8,113 nucleotides of DNA. Origin: Deferribacteraceae bacterium. GTDB lineage: Bacteria; Chrysiogenota; Deferribacteres; Deferribacterales; JAISNW01. Every line of letters starts with the position of its first letter. Positions within the stretch are counted from its first letter, which is position 1. Position numbers and translations under genes: made by a program. Positions 5,319-8,113 of this stretch are shown piece after piece. A model generated the notes under the pieces. It was not told the DNA's origin. It saw nothing but the letters and a program-made list of their open reading frames with translations, and did not search any database. The DNA lies in contig JAISNW010000082.1 of assembly GCA_031276055.1 (NCBI GenBank), positions 1 to 8,113 of the forward strand, written 5' to 3'.

Positions 5319-7376
5319 CTAACTTTCCTCACTCTTTGCAAGGAGGTCTCTCATACTGTTTAGACTTATGAATAAAGTTGTAAGGTTATGAAGCCATACA
5401 GAGCTCTGATTGGAGAGAATACCGGTGATCCCCATAAACATTAGGACGCTGTTAATCCCTACTGCGCTTATATTGTTCTTTTTTATCCGCTCCATAGCCT
5501 TCTGAGCTGTTAGACGGGCTATAACAAGGGTATAAAGGGAATCGGATTTTAAGGTGATGTCGGAAACTTGCTCAGCAATATCAGAACACCCTTTCATTGC
5601 AACGCCTACATGAGCAAACGATAAGGCGGGGGAATCGTTCATCCCATCTCCAACCACCGCTACATTATACCCTTTTGCCTTTAATCCTTTAACAAAATCA
5701 GCTTTTTCATTGGGGAGCATCTCCGCCTTATAGCTATCGATCCCTAGTTTTTCACTGACTCTTCGGGCAGAACGGGCATTATCCCCTGTAAGCATGTAAA
5801 ATCTCTTTATTCCAAGCGAGCGCAGCATCGCTATAGTTTCCGCCGCCTCTTCCCTTATGGGATCAGATATAATAAGAACCCCGATAAGAGTGTTTGTTTG
5901 TGCAAGGTATAAAATGGAGTGTCCGCTCGTTTCCGCCTCCTGCTCAGCTTGAAAAGCGATAGAAAGATCAACCGCTTCATCCTCTCCTACAAAGTGTTTA
6001 GAGCCGATCACTGTATGCTTTGCATCATAGGCAGTGGCTATTCCATGGGCTAGGATATACTTTACCTCGCTATGCTCCTCTTTATGCTGAACACCTTGTT
6101 CTAAGGCGCACCTCACTACCGCTTTTGCCACAGGGTGGGGAAAGTGTTCCTCAAGGCAGGCTGCAATCTTTAAGACTTCTCTTTCAGTAAAGCCGTTGTA
6201 AGCGGCGATCTTTTCAACTTTTGGGGCGGCTTTGGTTAGAGTCCCCGTTTTATCAAAAACTATTGCATCAACACAGCTAAGGGCTTCCACCGCCTGCCCC
6301 CCCTTAAAAAAGACCCCGTTTCCCAGCGCCTCCCGCATTGCAGAGAGAAAGACTAATGGGGTGGATAGTTTAACTGCACATGAGTAGTCAACTGAGAGCG
6401 CCGCTGAGGTTTTAACAGGGCTGCGGGTGATTAGAAAAGTAAGCAGAGCAATAAGGAAGTTAAAAGGCACAACCCTATCTGCAAAGGCGTTGGCTTTTGT
6501 TTCAACCTCCGCTTTTGAGCTTTCAGATTCCTGAATAAGCTCTATTATCTTCTGGAAACGAGTTTCCACTCCTTTGCCCATTACCTCAACAGATATCTCT
6601 CCTTCTTCAAGGGCAGTTCCCGCATGAACAGTATCGCCGCTGCTTTTCACAACAGCAAGCATCTCGCCTGTAAGAGAGGATTCGTTTACCATAGCATCGC
6701 CTGAAACAACCTTTCCGTCTATCGGGATGAGGCTTCCTGCATACACCGCTGCAATATCCCCTTTCTCAACATCAGCGTATGGGATAAGCTGCAAACTGCC
6801 GCAACGTTTTACCCAAACCTCGCCTATATTTAAGCTGACTGCCTGTATAAGAGATTCTTTTGAACGCTGCCTTGCCCACTTTTCAAGATATTCTCCTGTG
6901 GTAAGCAGCATCTTAAGGGTAGAGGCGGCTTTGAAGTCTTTCTGGAGCAGAGCTGCAAGCAGAGCCGCCGCATCTAAAACGCTGATGTCCAACTTAAAGC
7001 GCAAAAGAGAGGACAACCCTTTGAATATAAGAGGGAGCGCCCCTGCTATCGTAAATATCCACTTTACTTTGGCAGGTTGTAAAAATCTATAAAGCTGATA
7101 GCCTATATAAGCCCACCCTATAGATTTGGGCAGGGGTTCTGAACGCTCCCTCACTTCTTCCAGCTTAAAAGATGCAACAGCTTGCAGAAGCTCGCTTTCA
7201 AGAGTGTTGTGGACTATCAGCACACTCCCTGTTCTATGGTTCACCGAAACGGAGCTTACCCCTTTAAGAGAGGCTATCCCATGAGAGAGAGAATCGGGGC
7301 TGTAGGGGGCAATCTCTCTCTTATTCACCCGCAAGCGCACCCTCTTTGGCAGCCTATGAACTACAAAAAAGTTCAT
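5319..7376 (-). CDS. Heavy-metal translocating P1B-type ATPase (CtpC-like, SCA motif)
   Basis: The 685-aa protein has the full P-type ATPase set: TGE (236-238, actuator), DKTGT with phospho-acceptor Asp375, the P1B-specific HP pair (414-415), TGDN (530-533) and GDGMND (576-581). It should move a transition-metal cation across the inner membrane, probably outward. The membrane metal site is DYSCAVKLSTP (330-340): Cys between Ser and Ala, instead of CPC as in copper or zinc/cadmium pumps. The last membrane segment carries HNLTTLFISLNSMR (663-676). Residues 1-80 look like a degenerate ferredoxin-fold metal domain (RLPKRVRLRV, GVSSVSVNHRTGSVLIV) with no CxxC. This combination resembles mycobacterial CtpC-type pumps for Zn or Mn; the ion cannot be read from sequence. 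The ATG is 3 bp after the stop of the small membrane protein gene, with only a weak upstream AAGGG, so translation is probably coupled. Confidence 0.93.
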   Translation of the reverse strand: MNFFVVHRLPKRVRLRVNKREIAPYSPDSLSHGIASLKGVSSVSVNHRTGSVLIVHNTLESELLQAVASFKLEEVRERSEPLPKSIGWAYIGYQLYRFLQPAKVKWIFTIAGALPLIFKGLSSLLRFKLDISVLDAAALLAALLQKDFKAASTLKMLLTTGEYLEKWARQRSKESLIQAVSLNIGEVWVKRCGSLQLIPYADVEKGDIAAVYAGSLIPIDGKVVSGDAMVNESSLTGEMLAVVKSSGDTVHAGTALEEGEISVEVMGKGVETRFQKIIELIQESESSKAEVETKANAFADRVVPFNFLIALLTFLITRSPVKTSAALSVDYSCAVKLSTPLVFLSAMREALGNGVFFKGGQAVEALSCVDAIVFDKTGTLTKAAPKVEKIAAYNGFTEREVLKIAACLEEHFPHPVAKAVVRCALEQGVQHKEEHSEVKYILAHGIATAYDAKHTVIGSKHFVGEDEAVDLSIAFQAEQEAETSGHSILYLAQTNTLIGVLIISDPIREEAAETIAMLRSLGIKRFYMLTGDNARSARRVSEKLGIDSYKAEMLPNEKADFVKGLKAKGYNVAVVGDGMNDSPALSFAHVGVAMKGCSDIAEQVSDITLKSDSLYTLVIARLTAQKAMERIKKNNISAVGINSVLMFMGITGILSNQSSVWLHNLTTLFISLNSMRDLLAKSEES

Positions 7377-7379
7377 CTA

Positions 7380-7601
7380 TTAGGCTGAACCCTTTTTTCT
7401 TTTGGATTCGGTCTCTGCAATAAGGTCTTCTGCAGTTTCTTTGATTGTTTCCGCCGTCTCCATCGCTTTCTCTTTTAGGTCTAAAAATCCGCCCAGAGCC
7501 GCCGTGCAGATACTGCGAAGCTGCTCGCTGTTTTTCACCGCCGCAGCCCCTACAACAGCTCCTGCAATAAAAACAAGCCCATACTTCCACCAATTGTTCA
7601 T
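7380..7601 (-). CDS. Small one-pass membrane protein paired with the ATPase (PacL/DUF6110/DUF1490-like)
   Basis: The 73-aa protein has an N-terminal membrane segment (about 6-22, KYGLVFIAGAVVGAAAV) with a GxxxG helix-packing motif (G14, G18). A Cys-containing linker follows, and then a long charged amphipathic helix (about 40-68) ending in a Lys-rich tail. The layout is that of the small proteins encoded next to CtpC-like P-type ATPases: PacL/DUF1490 in mycobacteria and DUF6110 in anaerobes. In mycobacteria PacL clusters and stabilises the pump at the membrane. The metal-binding His/Asp tail of PacL1 is missing here, so a scaffold role is likelier than metal delivery. GAGG stands 7 nt before ATG 7601. 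The ATPase begins 3 bp after the stop, so both are one operon. The family assignment is from architecture and context, not from a search. Confidence 0.72.
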   Translation of the reverse strand: MNNWWKYGLVFIAGAVVGAAAVKNSEQLRSICTAALGGFLDLKEKAMETAETIKETAEDLIAETESKRKKGSA

Positions 7602-7631
7602 AGTTCAACCTCAACTTGTATACATACATAA

Positions 7632-7660
7632 TATCTATAGCAACACACGGAGTGTGTCAA
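7632..7660 (-). promoter_or_regulatory. Promoter of the small membrane protein-ATPase operon
   Basis: A perfect minus-strand -35, TTGACA (7660-7655), faces two poor -10 options: TAGATA (7637-7632) at 17 bp or TATAGA (7639-7634) at 15 bp. The sequence just upstream is nearly pure A/T and could act as an UP element. A strong -35 with a poor -10 and a dyad in the spacer is typical of regulated promoters. An 8-bp palindrome TGTATACA (7617-7624) sits close to the start of the transcript. Confidence 0.6.
7643..7657. promoter_or_regulatory. Candidate operator: perfect dyad across the -35/spacer
   Basis: ACACAC-GGA-GTGTGT is a perfect 6+6 inverted repeat with a 3-bp centre. It overlaps the end of the -35 box and most of the spacer of the metal ATPase promoter. 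A dimeric repressor bound here would exclude RNA polymerase, or a MerR-type activator would bend the spacer. No regulator gene is in the window. Confidence 0.5.
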
Positions 7661-7662
7661 GA

Positions 7663-7684
7663 AAAATTATTATAATATAATTTT
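7663..7684. repeat. A/T-only inverted repeat between two transcription units
   Basis: AAAATTAT (7663-7670) and ATAATTTT (7677-7684) are a perfect 8-bp inverted repeat with a 6-nt centre. It lies after the pseudouridine synthase stop and just upstream of the next -35. It may serve as a weak terminator (TTTTT follows on the minus strand) or as an UP element; pure A/T stems make poor terminators. Confidence 0.35.
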
Positions 7685-7707
7685 GTTAAAAACCATTCAT
7701 TATTCAT

Positions 7708-8113
7708 TCAAAGAGTTAAACGCTTTAAGTTTGCTGCCTCTTCATCTGATAATTTCCGCAACTCTCCCTCTTTCAACCCTTTCAATGTTATATTGCCTAT
7801 ACGCACCCTAACAAGCCGTTCAACTTTTACTCCCGCCGCCTTAAACATTAAACGTATCTGGCGTTTCTTCCCTTCGGTGAGGATTACTTTATAGCGGTTC
7901 ACCCCTATCTTCTCTATCTTACATGGGAGCAGAGCTTTATCCGCCAACTTCCACCCTCTTTGCAGTTTATCCAGCCATCCTCTGCTAAGCTCTCTGTCTG
8001 TGCTGAGCTCATACTCTTTTTCAACATGGAACTCTTTGCGTTGAATCTTATATATCAGGCTGCCGTCGCCTGTGAAAATCATCAGCCCTTCACTATCTCT
8101 ATCCAACCTCCCT
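7708..8113 (-). CDS. RsuA/RluB-family pseudouridine synthase, C-terminal part (cut by window edge)
   Basis: The frame is open to the right edge, so the N-terminal S4 domain and part of the catalytic domain lie outside. The first visible codons spell GRLDRDSEGLMIFTGDG, the family's catalytic motif, in which the Asp of GRLD (codon 8103-8101) is the nucleophile for uridine isomerisation. The TTG at 8106 lies inside this motif and cannot be the true start. Further marks are EKEYEL, GKKRQIRLMFKAAGVKVERLVRVRIGN's GKKRQIR and VERLVRVRIG cores, and the closing LKEGELRKLSDEE. It would make a single pseudouridine in 23S or 16S rRNA; which site (RluB, RluE, RluF or RsuA type) cannot be told from this part. 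It ends with TGA 106 bp before the ATPase operon and appears functionally unrelated to it. Confidence 0.92.
   Translation of the reverse strand, partial: GRLDRDSEGLMIFTGDGSLIYKIQRKEFHVEKEYELSTDRELSRGWLDKLQRGWKLADKALLPCKIEKIGVNRYKVILTEGKKRQIRLMFKAAGVKVERLVRVRIGNITLKGLKEGELRKLSDEEAANLKRLTL

Noticed and set aside
7354..7629. 91-codon minus-strand frame overlapping the small membrane protein
   Set aside because: It is out of frame with the 73-aa protein, is rich in Cys and Arg, and overlaps the ATPase start; the 73-aa frame has a membrane helix and a proper ribosome binding site.

Overview
The window looks like a chromosomal segment of an anaerobic, diderm-type bacterium of moderate GC content. 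This rests on gene content only: a biotin-dependent Na+-pumping decarboxylase pair, a type IV pilin/pseudopilin-like protein, a secreted Sel1-repeat protein and a P1B metal ATPase. No lineage can be fixed from it; Deferribacterota, Synergistota or Elusimicrobiota would fit, but that is a guess. Apart from one fragment at the left edge, every gene lies on the minus strand. No rRNA, tRNA, CRISPR array or complete insertion sequence was seen.

Layout, read in the direction of transcription (right to left): (1) the C-terminal part of an RsuA/RluB-type pseudouridine synthase, cut by the right edge; (2) a promoter region with a perfect 15-bp dyad, then a two-gene unit made of a 73-aa one-pass membrane protein and a 685-aa heavy-metal P-type ATPase; (3) a 169-bp gap with the best sigma70-like promoter of the window, which drives a 226-aa prepilin-like protein closed by an intrinsic terminator; (4) a secreted Sel1-repeat protein; (5) the carboxyltransferase subunit of a decarboxylase/acyl-CoA carboxylase followed 8 bp later by an OadG-type small membrane subunit; (6) an AT-rich restriction-modification gene (PD-(D/E)XK nuclease-like N-terminus plus N6-adenine methylase) whose conserved sequence stops abruptly near base 139, where the 3' end of an unrelated plus-strand gene begins.

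Functional reading: the decarboxylase pair should belong to a methylmalonyl-CoA-type sodium pump, but its biotin-carrier and membrane beta subunits do not follow. The position directly downstream is held by the broken restriction-modification gene, so this end of the window looks rearranged. The small membrane protein and the P-type ATPase resemble the PacL/CtpC-like metal-efflux pairing known from mycobacteria: a degenerate N-terminal metal-domain fold without CxxC, and a Ser-Cys-Ala membrane motif instead of CPC. The dyad over their promoter would suit control by a repressor. This pair and the truncation junction deserve the closest look.
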